Below, one piece after another: positions 1 through 4,967 of a stretch of 5,545 nt of DNA. The stretch's first letter is position 1. Every line of letters begins with the position of its first letter. The stretch is from Clostridia bacterium (GTDB lineage Bacteria; Bacillota_A; Clostridia; Oscillospirales; Acutalibacteraceae), in NCBI GenBank assembly GCA_024699005.1, contig JAILQN010000004.1:1-5545 (forward strand), given 5' to 3'. The position numbers and the translations under genes are program-made. The notes beneath the pieces are model-generated. The model made no database searches, had not been told where the DNA came from, and worked only from the letters and a program-made list of their open reading frames with translations.

Positions 1-43
1 CCTTCTGTTACGGCTTGATTCGCTTTACGCCGAAACCCGAAAA

Positions 44-58
44 ACAGGGACTTTCTGT
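44..58 (-). terminator. Weak possible terminator after the 21-aa ORF
   Basis: On the minus strand ACAG and CTGT (58-55 and 47-44) can form a 4-bp stem with a 7-nt loop, followed by five T residues (44-40, sharing the last stem base). It lies about 30 nt past the stop of the short ORF at 89-154. The stem is very short, so this is only a suggestion; nothing else is seen in positions 1-88. Confidence 0.15.
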
Positions 59-88
59 CTAAAAATTAATATTGTTGATTTCCTCGGA

Positions 89-154
89 TTATTCTGGGGA
101 TGTTTTTCTGTCCGAATGATAATTGTGAGGTGTTGCCTTAATAGGTTTTCTCAT
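89..154 (-). CDS. Possible 21-aa peptide ORF with strong promoter and RBS
   Basis: Unrecognised. A 21-codon ORF starts at ATG 154-152 and ends in TAA at 91-89. The peptide begins MRKPIKATPHNY and is basic and hydrophilic, with no membrane segment. The case for translation rests on its signals: AAAGGAGGG at 170-162 lies 8 nt upstream of the ATG, and a near-consensus sigma-A promoter (177-205) lies just above. An earlier ATG at 159-157 is followed directly by TGA (ATGTGATG), making a one-codon ORF that overlaps the real start; its SD spacing is only about 3 nt, so the second ATG is preferred. No frame stays open after the TAA, so I see no simple frameshift that would restore a longer gene within the window. 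It could be a leader peptide for a gene beyond position 1, a genuine small protein, or the remnant of a broken gene. Confidence 0.4.
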   Translation of the reverse strand: MRKPIKATPHNYHSDRKTSPE

Positions 155-161
155 CACATAA

Positions 162-170
162 CCCTCCTTT
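162..170 (-). promoter_or_regulatory. Very strong Shine-Dalgarno of the 21-aa ORF
   Basis: On the minus strand this reads AAAGGAGGG, close to a full anti-SD complement, 8 nt before the ATG at 154. Its strength is the main reason to take such a short ORF seriously. Confidence 0.55.
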
Positions 171-176
171 AATTTG

Positions 177-205
177 ATTATATATCATAAAATCATAAGC
201 GTCAA
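177..205 (-). promoter_or_regulatory. Near-consensus sigma-A promoter
   Basis: The minus strand has TTGACG (205-200), a 17-nt spacer and TATAAT (182-177). One base of twelve differs from consensus. It lies 37 nt past the stop of the 242-1198 gene and fires away from it toward the left edge, so the transcript starts around position 170 and begins almost at the ribosome binding site of the 21-aa ORF, leaving little or no 5' leader. Confidence 0.75.
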
Positions 206-241
206 TGCATTATTTTTATATAACGATTTCCGGCTTTACGT

Positions 242-1198
242 TCAGGTATCAATCATCGCTTCCGCAAAGCCGATGCACTCACGGCCCGTAAGAGGGTTGG
301 CTTTGTTGCGAGCATTGAAGTAAAGGCGAAGAACGTCACCTGCGAGGACAAGATGACTTGCATACACGAATTGACTCATCCAGCATCCGTCAAAGCTCGG
401 CTCAACAAGGGTTTTCTCAAATTGAAAGCTGAGTCCGTCATCCGAAGAAAGAAGCAGAATCGCGGATGCGCTTTTTCCGTTTTTCTCAAATATTCCGTTC
501 TGGATCCCGATAAAACAGTCCCTGAGTCTGTAAACCTTCAGACAGCCGGAGCAGAGATTAAGGAAAGGATCGTTTCTGTCCGGAGAAAGGATCGGGGACG
601 GTGATGCGCGATAGCCCGAAAGAAGATCTTCACTCTCAGCGTAATTTACAAAGGTCGGCTCGCAAAAGCCGCAGTCCCTGATAAAAGTCAGACCGCAGGA
701 ATAATACAGGCGGTTTACACTTCCGATTCTTATTAAGAAAGGGTTGGATATTGAAACCCCACGCCCGCTTTTTTCAAAATTCCTCGTATTTCCGAGAACA
801 AGTTTCGGCTCTGACCAGTTTCTGAGGTCACAGCTTTCCGTCGCCCAGATCTCACTTTTCCATTCAGCCGCTCCTATGAGATTCAGCGCGTTAAAAACAA
901 GAGGCCTCGTCCGTTCGAACAACAGCACATAACGGCCGTCAATGAGATTAATATTCGGCCGCATTGCCTGTGAAAGAAGCTTTCTATTCTTTGTGAAGAT
1001 AATACCGTCGTCGGAAACGGCCTCACATACGCCGAACGTAGTATGAAAAAAGAGATGCCACTTTCCGTCGGGACTTTCCCCCGGAAGAAGAAGCGACGGG
1101 TCGGCAACGACAAATGAACCCCCGGACGGCCGGAGGACGGGCTCAGGGCGAATATTAAAAGATACGCTTCTGAGTTGTGACAGAGACAGAGACTGCAT
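242..1198 (-). CDS. GH43/GINT1-like five-bladed beta-propeller protein
   Basis: A 318-aa protein of unknown substrate that looks like the GH43/GH32-type five-bladed propeller superfamily or the related GINT1 N-terminal domain. Visible blade motifs are ADPSLL (32-37) with GKWHLFFH (45-52), SNPFLIR (151-157) leading to RLYYSCG (163-169), and LRLYFNARN (290-298). D33 matches the position of the catalytic base in GH43 ADP motifs, but a full catalytic triad cannot be assigned by eye. Two CxxC pairs (176-179 and 216-219) and ten cysteines in all are unusual. There is no signal peptide, so it is probably cytoplasmic, unlike its two exported neighbours. The start at 1198 is chosen because GGAGG lies 5 nt upstream; an in-frame ATG at 1264 would add 22 residues but has no SD. 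The gap to the gene before it is 76 nt with no obvious promoter, suggesting co-transcription. It could be a hydrolase, phosphorylase or pure binding propeller. Confidence 0.7.
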   Translation of the reverse strand: MQSLSLSQLRSVSFNIRPEPVLRPSGGSFVVADPSLLLPGESPDGKWHLFFHTTFGVCEAVSDDGIIFTKNRKLLSQAMRPNINLIDGRYVLLFERTRPLVFNALNLIGAAEWKSEIWATESCDLRNWSEPKLVLGNTRNFEKSGRGVSISNPFLIRIGSVNRLYYSCGLTFIRDCGFCEPTFVNYAESEDLLSGYRASPSPILSPDRNDPFLNLCSGCLKVYRLRDCFIGIQNGIFEKNGKSASAILLLSSDDGLSFQFEKTLVEPSFDGCWMSQFVYASHLVLAGDVLRLYFNARNKANPLTGRECIGFAEAMIDT

Positions 1199-1203
1199 GG
1201 TAT

Positions 1204-1208
1204 CCTCC
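1204..1208 (-). promoter_or_regulatory. Shine-Dalgarno that fixes the start of the GH43-like gene
   Basis: GGAGG on the minus strand, 5 nt before ATG 1198-1196. The longer alternative start at 1264 has no comparable site, so the shorter protein is preferred. Confidence 0.65.
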
Positions 1209-1263
1209 GGACGCAAACAGAGTTTTATGAGATAACTCCTTCTGTTTTCCGCTGTTTTTCCCA

Positions 1264-1277
1264 TGAATCATGATTCA
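1264..1277 (-). repeat. 14-bp perfect palindrome at a gene junction
   Basis: TGAATCATGATTCA reads the same on both strands. It contains the TGA stop of the 286-aa gene (1277-1275). It may be chance in coding sequence, or an operator-like site. Confidence 0.3.
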
Positions 1278-2135
1278 AGCAGCGTAATAATACCGATACG
1301 TGCGGATCACGGTTTGTGACGCAAACGGCACGTCAAGATAGTGAAAATAAACGGCGCCGTCTTTTTGGCTGATCGAAAGTCCCTCCGCCTCTGTCATGGC
1401 GTTTCCCGTATCTCTTACGAACGCCTCTTTCGTTTCCCCAGTGCGAAGATCGACGGAATATGTGATCTTCTCTCTTCCCGGGCTGTTGCTCGAAAGATAA
1501 AGAACGTCCCCGAGGATATCCCCGCCTGTGATACGGGTGATCATCATATCTGTTTTCAGACTGCCCTTGTAAGAGAAATCCGAAAGATCCAGCATACGGA
1601 TCTCATCCACGTCTCTTGCCTGCGTATAATAGATCGTATCATCCTTTACGCACAGCCACGGAAAATGCCCGTTTCCCTGACCTTCAGCCGGCAGGACATG
1701 GTATTCCAGAAAATCGAGACTTTCTGCATCAAACACCATTACAGCCGGATCCCGGAAGAAAAAGGCCTCGCAGGCGGCGTAAACCTTTCCGTCGTGATAA
1801 GCGCAGTCGCCCAGATGCGAATATCCTTTAGCAGCAACCTCGGCGGGCAGACACATATCTCTGCACAGGACGATATCTCCGCCGGCGGCATCGATCTTTG
1901 CAGCGGCGTTGTAGTTCAGATACTTGATGCAGCCGGTACCGTAAAAATACGTGCCGTCCGTAGTAATCCCCTGACAAAACGCCGAGCCGTCCAAATAGAG
2001 ATAAGAATATTCATTTTCAAGCCGCAGATCCGCTCCTGTGACAAAAGAGGGGGATGAAAACGCTCCCGTCAGCGCAAAAAGCGCCGCAAAAAGCCAACAG
2101 AATGATTTCCGCAGTATCGCAAACAGTACAGTCAT
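1275..2135 (-). CDS. Secreted beta-propeller-like protein, 286 aa
   Basis: Function unknown. The N-terminus has a signal peptide: R9-K10, a hydrophobic core at about 11-26, and a plausible cleavage after A35 (VTGA|DL). The mature part is built of repeated short beta-strand units with Asp/Gly turns, as in YncE-like or PQQ-like beta-propellers. Examples are GTYFYGTG (61-68), GKVYAACE (116-123), DTIYYTQ (166-172), DVLYLSS (210-216) and GAVYFHY (260-266). Motifs QGITTD (55-60), KID (80-82) and HLGD (107-110) recur in the same order in the exported protein at 2424-3545, suggesting distant homology. The ATG at 2135 has AAAGGAG (2147-2141) 5 nt upstream. It follows the 48-aa ORF by 82 nt and precedes the GH43-like gene by 76 nt. 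I see no promoter between, so an operon is likely. An extracellular sugar- or ligand-binding role is inference only. Confidence 0.7.
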   Translation of the reverse strand: MTVLFAILRKSFCWLFAALFALTGAFSSPSFVTGADLRLENEYSYLYLDGSAFCQGITTDGTYFYGTGCIKYLNYNAAAKIDAAGGDIVLCRDMCLPAEVAAKGYSHLGDCAYHDGKVYAACEAFFFRDPAVMVFDAESLDFLEYHVLPAEGQGNGHFPWLCVKDDTIYYTQARDVDEIRMLDLSDFSYKGSLKTDMMITRITGGDILGDVLYLSSNSPGREKITYSVDLRTGETKEAFVRDTGNAMTEAEGLSISQKDGAVYFHYLDVPFASQTVIRTYRYYYAA

Positions 2136-2217
2136 ACAGTCTCCTTTCTTGTTCCCGATAAGATCAGGACGGTTCGTTAAGTCATAAACTCCCGAAAGTT
2201 ATAGCCGGACTTATGTG

Positions 2218-2364
2218 TCAACTTATCGTGTCAGCCTTTCGCGCAGTAAATCGCGTTAAAAAGCGAAGCGGTGCATAACGCTTTAGCGTCGGCGTTCCGA
2301 CAACATTGAAAAGGGCGATAAAAACCGAGATATGAAATGCAAAAGCTCTGATGATTGCAGTCAT
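2218..2364 (-). CDS. 48-aa putative small membrane peptide
   Basis: Unrecognised small ORF. ATG 2364-2362 is preceded by AAAGGAG (2377-2371) with 6-nt spacing, as good as that of the confirmed neighbours; it ends in TGA at 2220-2218. The peptide has a hydrophobic segment at about residues 4-23 (IIRAFAFHISVFIALFNVVG) and a strongly basic tail with K28, R29, R34, R38, R42 and K43. That is the shape of a single-pass membrane peptide with a cationic tail on one face of the membrane, or of an orphan signal sequence. It lies 59 nt after the 373-aa gene and 82 nt before the 286-aa gene, in the same orientation. Alternatives: remnant of a broken secreted protein, a type I toxin-like peptide, or chance. 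The well-placed RBS argues for translation; no homologue is known to me. Confidence 0.5.
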   Translation of the reverse strand: MTAIIRAFAFHISVFIALFNVVGTPTLKRYAPLRFLTRFTARKADTIS

Positions 2365-2423
2365 TTTAGGCTCCTTTCGGTTTGATACATATTCTCTCTG
2401 TCAATGCGGGTTTGAGCATGGGT

Positions 2424-3545
2424 TTATCCATCCTCTTTTGTAAAGCCGACTGAGGGGGCGAAAGCGTAGGTGTAAACGCGGGCGTTTTCTTCACCGTCTT
2501 CCGTTTCGGGTTGCACGATATAAAAACCGCCGCCGGACCGGGCCTGTATGCCGAACTGCCCGTAAGAGAACCGCCAGCCGGAGATTTCAAGGCTTTCGGG
2601 CACGGGGGCACCCAGCAGTGTGAGGGCTTCGCCGGTTTCACCAAGGCCCGTGAGGAGCATGGCCTCGGCGGGGCGGGAGAGGTCGGCGGCATAGATATCA
2701 TAATTGGGGAACGCAGGCTTTTCTCCTTTATACACAGCCATCAGCAGCGCGTTGTGCGCGGGATCGTATTCCAGGTTCTGCACCCCGTATTCGGTATTGC
2801 CGGTATAGACAAAATATTTATGAAGCGGCGTGCCGGGACCGTTTTCGTGCATGGCGGTCTGCGTCAGCGGCCGCGCGGCGGTCTTTACCGCATTCGGAAC
2901 AAAGCACAGAAGGATCTGATGGTCGTTGTCGCTGCGGCTCAGATCGGAATAAACGCCGTAGGCCACATAGAGGAAGCGTTCGTCCGACGAAGCTCCCGGC
3001 AGGGGGGCGAAGCACAGGCCGTCGATACCGGAGCAGCCATAACGGTGCGGTTCGCCGTTTTTGCCGTACCCGGTATAATCTACAAGCACCTCCGGCAGAA
3101 ACGCCGCCGTCATCACGCCGTCTTGTTCGGCAGACATATTCCGACGAGTGATTTTCGCCGGGTCGAACACGGCGATATAAAAACCGTCCGAAACGCTTTC
3201 GTCCGTACCCACGCCCTGCCCGATTCCGTCGTGCTTATATTCCAGCGAGCCGTAGATCAGCCCATCCGCCGGGTTCAGGGCGATGCAGCCGAGGTGTCCC
3301 ACAAGCCCTTCCACCGTACCGATCAGGTTGCCCGCAAAATCGGTTTTCACAAGGCGGGTGGTGAATGAATAATAGATATAACAGTTTTTTTCGTCCACGG
3401 CAACGCCCTGCACGTGATGGTTCCCCTGTTTGCCGGAGGAAACGCCCTGGATAAATTGCGAGGGGGGTGTTTGCTGCTTCACGATACCGAAAAAAACAAG
3501 CACTGACATAAAAAGCGCAAGGATCTTTTGAAAAAATGCCTGCAT
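2424..3545 (-). CDS. Exported beta-propeller-like protein, 373 aa
   Basis: Function unknown. The N-terminus has one positive charge (K7) followed by a hydrophobic stretch at about 8-22, giving a signal peptide or an uncleaved anchor; no clean AxA site is visible. The rest is rich in propeller-like strand/turn units: HHVQGVAVDE (43-52) with CYIYYSF, KTDFAGN (67-73), GHLGCIALNPADGLIYGSLE (83-102), YGCSGIDGLCFAP (169-181), RFLYVAYGVY (190-199) and GGGFYIVQ (338-345). The HHVQG...GHLG-type arrangement is one I associate with uncharacterised Firmicutes proteins, without a known activity. RBS AGGAGG (3559-3554) is 8 nt before the ATG. A full-consensus promoter lies at 3609-3637, giving a leader of about 57 nt. 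By eye the gene is more GC-rich than the GH43-like gene downstream. It heads the likely operon that runs to 242. Confidence 0.72.
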   Translation of the reverse strand: MQAFFQKILALFMSVLVFFGIVKQQTPPSQFIQGVSSGKQGNHHVQGVAVDEKNCYIYYSFTTRLVKTDFAGNLIGTVEGLVGHLGCIALNPADGLIYGSLEYKHDGIGQGVGTDESVSDGFYIAVFDPAKITRRNMSAEQDGVMTAAFLPEVLVDYTGYGKNGEPHRYGCSGIDGLCFAPLPGASSDERFLYVAYGVYSDLSRSDNDHQILLCFVPNAVKTAARPLTQTAMHENGPGTPLHKYFVYTGNTEYGVQNLEYDPAHNALLMAVYKGEKPAFPNYDIYAADLSRPAEAMLLTGLGETGEALTLLGAPVPESLEISGWRFSYGQFGIQARSGGGFYIVQPETEDGEENARVYTYAFAPSVGFTKEDG

Positions 3546-3608
3546 GAAAAAAGCCTCCTGAGAGATAAACTGAGTTTGTTATCGGACAAGAAAATCACTT
3601 CAAGAGTA

Positions 3609-3637
3609 ATTATACAATTTTTGCGTTTTTCTGTCAA
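3609..3637 (-). promoter_or_regulatory. Full-consensus sigma-A promoter for the propeller cluster
   Basis: On the minus strand TTGACA (3637-3632), a 17-nt spacer and TATAAT (3614-3609), twelve of twelve bases matching consensus. Transcription should start near 3602, about 57 nt before the 373-aa gene. Such a perfect promoter suggests strong or repressor-controlled expression. Confidence 0.85.
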
Positions 3638-3656
3638 TGACATAACGCTGTACGAT

Positions 3657-3711
3657 ATGATATACGGCTTACGCCGCATGATATATTTATCCTTCGTCGC
3701 AATATGATATA
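3657..3711. repeat. Three ATGATATA direct repeats around a small hairpin
   Basis: ATGATATA occurs at 3657-3664, 3678-3685 and 3704-3711. Between the first two is a CGGC-TTAC-GCCG hairpin (3665-3676); between the last two is a GC-richer patch, CCTTCGTCGC. From memory, with modest certainty, arrays of this type (GATATCA/ATGATATA units separated by GC-rich mini-hairpins) recur between genes in gut Clostridia. No coding potential is seen. Confidence 0.5.
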
Positions 3712-3721
3712 ATATCCGTAT

Positions 3722-3743
3722 GAACAGTCACAACGGACTGTTC
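3722..3743. repeat. 8-bp stem inverted repeat
   Basis: GAACAGTC (3722-3729) and GACTGTTC (3736-3743) are perfect inverted repeats around ACAACG. ACTGTTCG from the right arm recurs as a direct copy at 3766-3773. It is part of the palindrome-rich gap between tRNA-Leu and the propeller cluster. Confidence 0.5.
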
Positions 3744-3792
3744 GCGTTTTGTTCCGCAAAAACACACTGTTCGAATCCCGCTTAATATAGCC

Positions 3793-3807
3793 GTGGGCGA
3801 AGCCCAC
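3793..3807. repeat. GTGGGC-GAA-GCCCAC hairpin
   Basis: A perfect 6-bp stem with a 3-nt loop. Neither strand has a T-run right after it, so it is not a clear terminator. The same GTGGGC/GCCCAC arms occur inside the large palindrome at 5469-5527. Confidence 0.5.
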
Positions 3808-3809
3808 CC

Positions 3810-3894
3810 TTCATTATTCATTAAACAGTTATTAAGTCTTCAGTATTCATCAGAAAATACTGTCATAGTAAATGAATAATGAATACTTAAGACT
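3810..3894. repeat. Compound palindrome with alternative pairings
   Basis: Three overlapping inverted repeats are visible. A perfect 13-bp pair TTCATTATTCATT/AATGAATAATGAA lies at 3810-3822 and 3871-3883. A 16-bp pair with one mismatch (AGTCTTCAGTATTCAT against ATGAATACTTAAGACT) lies at 3835-3850 and 3879-3894. A 7-bp pair CAGTATT/AATACTG lies at 3841-3847 and 3856-3862. They share bases, so they are alternative folds. A further AATGAATAAT copy lies at 3899-3908. The element is AT-rich and non-coding, consistent with a miniature palindromic repeat element. Confidence 0.6.
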
Positions 3895-3910
3895 GAAAAA
3901 TGAATAATAC

Positions 3911-3952
3911 AAAACGAAAATCCCGCCGCTTGCGCGACAGGATTTTCGTTTT
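3911..3952 (-). terminator. Long stem-loop terminator of tRNA-Leu
   Basis: AAAACGAAAATCC (3911-3923) and GGATTTTCGTTTT (3940-3952) pair perfectly. The inner TGTCGC/GCGGCG pairs with two G-U wobbles on the minus-strand RNA around a GCAA tetraloop. The total is about 19 bp. The minus strand ends in TTTT, and the plus strand likewise, so it could act in both directions. Its outermost base is the terminal A of the tRNA CCA. Confidence 0.85.
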
Positions 3953-4038
3953 GGTGCGGATAACAGGACTTGAACCTGCACAGCCTTGCGACCATTAGAA
4001 CCTGAATCTAACGCGTCTGCCAATTCCGCCATATCCGC
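3952..4038 (-). tRNA. tRNA-Leu (anticodon CAG)
   Basis: An 87-nt tRNA on the minus strand. Acceptor stem GCGGATA pairs with TATCCGC, followed by discriminator A and an encoded CCA (3954-3952). The anticodon arm is TTAGA-TTCAGGT-TCTAA with anticodon CAG at 4004-4002, reading CUG codons. The T arm GCAGG-TTCAAGT-CCTGT closes with one G-U pair. The D arm contains GGCGGAATTGGCAGACGC, and a class II variable arm of about 15 nt has a short stem with a GCAA loop, as expected for leucine. It has its own promoter 16 nt upstream and its own terminator, so it is an independent unit after the rpsF operon. Confidence 0.97.
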
Positions 4039-4053
4039 AAATCAAGTGTAAAG

Positions 4054-4082
4054 ATAATAGCACCTTTATAAACAATTGTCAA
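4054..4082 (-). promoter_or_regulatory. Sigma-A promoter of tRNA-Leu
   Basis: TTGACA (4082-4077), a 17-nt spacer and TATTAT (4059-4054) on the minus strand. The start would fall near 4047, about 9 nt before the mature tRNA. The -35 box directly touches the hairpin ending the rpsF operon. Confidence 0.85.
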
Positions 4083-4110
4083 GCGGGAACGGGAAAAAAT
4101 TCGTTCCCGC
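4083..4110 (-). terminator. Probable terminator hairpin after rpsR
   Basis: GCGGGAACG (4083-4091) and CGTTCCCGC (4102-4110) form a perfect 9-bp stem with a 10-nt loop, 26 nt past the rpsR stop. The minus strand after it (TTGACAATTGTTTATAA) is T-rich only in parts, so it is not a textbook intrinsic terminator; those bases are also the tRNA promoter. Confidence 0.6.
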
Positions 4111-4136
4111 CTGAAATTATTTTTATGACCGGTTGA

Positions 4137-4391
4137 TCAGTCGCCGGTGTAAGGCAGCAGGGCAAGCTGACGCGCGCGCTTGATAGCGGTTGTAAGCCAT
4201 CTCTGATGCTTGGCGCATGTACCGGTGATCCTTCTGGGCAGTATCTTCGCTCTGTCGGAGGTGAATCTCCTGAGCTTATCAACATCCCTGAAGTCGATAG
4301 TCTCCGCCTTTTCCACGCAGAATGCGCAGACCTTTTTGCGGGGTCTCTTGTTCATGGGCCTCTGCGGCCTGTCAGTTTTATCGTAAGGCAT
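4137..4391 (-). CDS. rpsR: 30S ribosomal protein bS18
   Basis: An 84-aa bS18 of the small ribosomal subunit, which binds 16S rRNA as a heterodimer with bS6. The core from about residue 20 to 84 is typical, including the stretches [34 protein letters not shown] and [13 protein letters not shown]22, C25, C59 and H62 correspond to the zinc-ligand (C+) form of bS18. The first 18 residues are a basic extension, as usual. The ATG at 4391 has AAAAGGAG 7 nt upstream. It is the last gene of the rpsF-ssb-rpsR operon, 22 nt after ssb, and is followed by a hairpin. Expression is probably controlled with rpsF through the leader at 5294-5340. Confidence 0.97.
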   Translation of the reverse strand: MPYDKTDRPQRPMNKRPRKKVCAFCVEKAETIDFRDVDKLRRFTSDRAKILPRRITGTCAKHQRWLTTAIKRARQLALLPYTGD

Positions 4392-4413
4392 TATGTGTCT
4401 CCTTTTGTGTTAA

Positions 4414-4929
4414 TCAGAACGGAAGATCGTCCTCCGCCGCGGCTATCTGGTTAAAATCCTCATTCTGCGCACCGTAGGAACCGCCAGCAGGCTGCTGTTC
4501 ATACGCACCGCCGTTATTGTAACCGTTGTTGTTATAGCCGTTATTATTATAACCGTTGTAATTGTTATTGTTATAGCCGTTATTGTTTTGGAACTGGCCG
4601 CCGCCGGTCTCCGCCTTTGAACCGCAGAAGCTGGCGTTATCGACGTTTACCACGTAGCTGCGCCTCTCCTGCCCGTCGGCAGTGGTGTAATTATCCTGCC
4701 TTAAGGACCCCTCGACAGCTATCATCTGCCCCTTGCGGAAGTACTTTGATATAAAATCCGCACTCTTGCCCCAGGCCTGACAACCGATGAAATCGGTAAT
4801 ACGCTGACCGTCCGGGCCGATGAACTGCCTGTCCACGGCGATCCTGAACTTGCAGAGATTGGAGCTCCCGGCAGTCCTCAGCTCGGGATCAACAACTAAT
4901 CTGCCCATCAAAATAACTCTGTTCAACAT
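4414..4929 (-). CDS. ssb: Single-stranded DNA-binding protein
   Basis: A 171-aa SSB that coats single-stranded DNA in replication, repair and recombination. The OB-fold covers about residues 1-106 (MLNRVILMGRL, VDPELR, FIGCQAWGKSADFISKYFRKGQ, VEGSLRQDNY). A flexible Asn/Gly/Tyr-rich linker spans about 110-160. The C-terminus ends in the acidic tip EDDLPF, which recruits partner proteins. The length is typical. The start at ATG 4929 has AGAGG 8 nt upstream. It lies between rpsF (38-nt gap) and rpsR (22-nt gap), the standard Firmicutes arrangement linking ribosome and replication genes. The linker is encoded by imperfect tandem codon repeats. Confidence 0.97.
   Translation of the reverse strand: MLNRVILMGRLVVDPELRTAGSSNLCKFRIAVDRQFIGPDGQRITDFIGCQAWGKSADFISKYFRKGQMIAVEGSLRQDNYTTADGQERRSYVVNVDNASFCGSKAETGGGQFQNNNGYNNNNYNGYNNNGYNNNGYNNGGAYEQQPAGGSYGAQNEDFNQIAAAEDDLPF
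4507..4587 (-). repeat. Asn/Gly/Tyr repeat in the SSB linker
   Basis: Codons 115-141 encode repeating NNNGY-type units, four to five imperfect copies, mostly AAT/AAC with GGC/GGT and TAT/TAC. It is in frame and consistent with an expandable low-complexity linker. Confidence 0.75.
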
Positions 4930-4967
4930 TTAAAAAACCTCTGACTCGTAACTTTGAATTCTGCTAA

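Noticed and set aside
1341..2057. Plus-strand 238-aa ORF
   Set aside because: Lies entirely opposite the 286-aa secreted protein gene, which has signal peptide and RBS; it has no propeller, membrane or other recognisable motifs.
2198..2221. TTGACA and TATAAC upstream of the 286-aa gene
   Set aside because: Spacer is only 12 nt, too short for a sigma-A promoter.
2399..2404. TTGACA on the minus strand upstream of the 48-aa ORF
   Set aside because: At 16-18 nt spacing the -10 position reads ACCGAA-like sequence, so there is no promoter partner.
2511..3368. Plus-strand 285-aa ORF
   Set aside because: Antisense shadow of the GC-rich 373-aa gene; composition rich in Arg/Gly/His typical of antisense frames.
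3564..3583. Imperfect dyad GATAAACT/AGTTTGTTATC in the leader of the 373-aa gene
   Set aside because: Arms align only with a 3-nt insertion and a 1-nt centre; too weak to call an operator.
3479..3679. Minus-strand 66-aa ORF running over the promoter at 3609-3637
   Set aside because: Overlaps the consensus promoter and the start of the 373-aa gene; poor RBS spacing.
3641..3910. Possible CRISPR array in the repeat-rich gap
   Set aside because: Repeats are short (8-16 nt), unevenly spaced and palindromic, with no uniform spacers and no cas genes in view.
3850..4032. Minus-strand 60-aa ORF beginning MAELADALDSGSNGRKAVQV
   Set aside because: It is the translated tRNA-Leu gene, a well-known false ORF type; the tRNA fold is complete.
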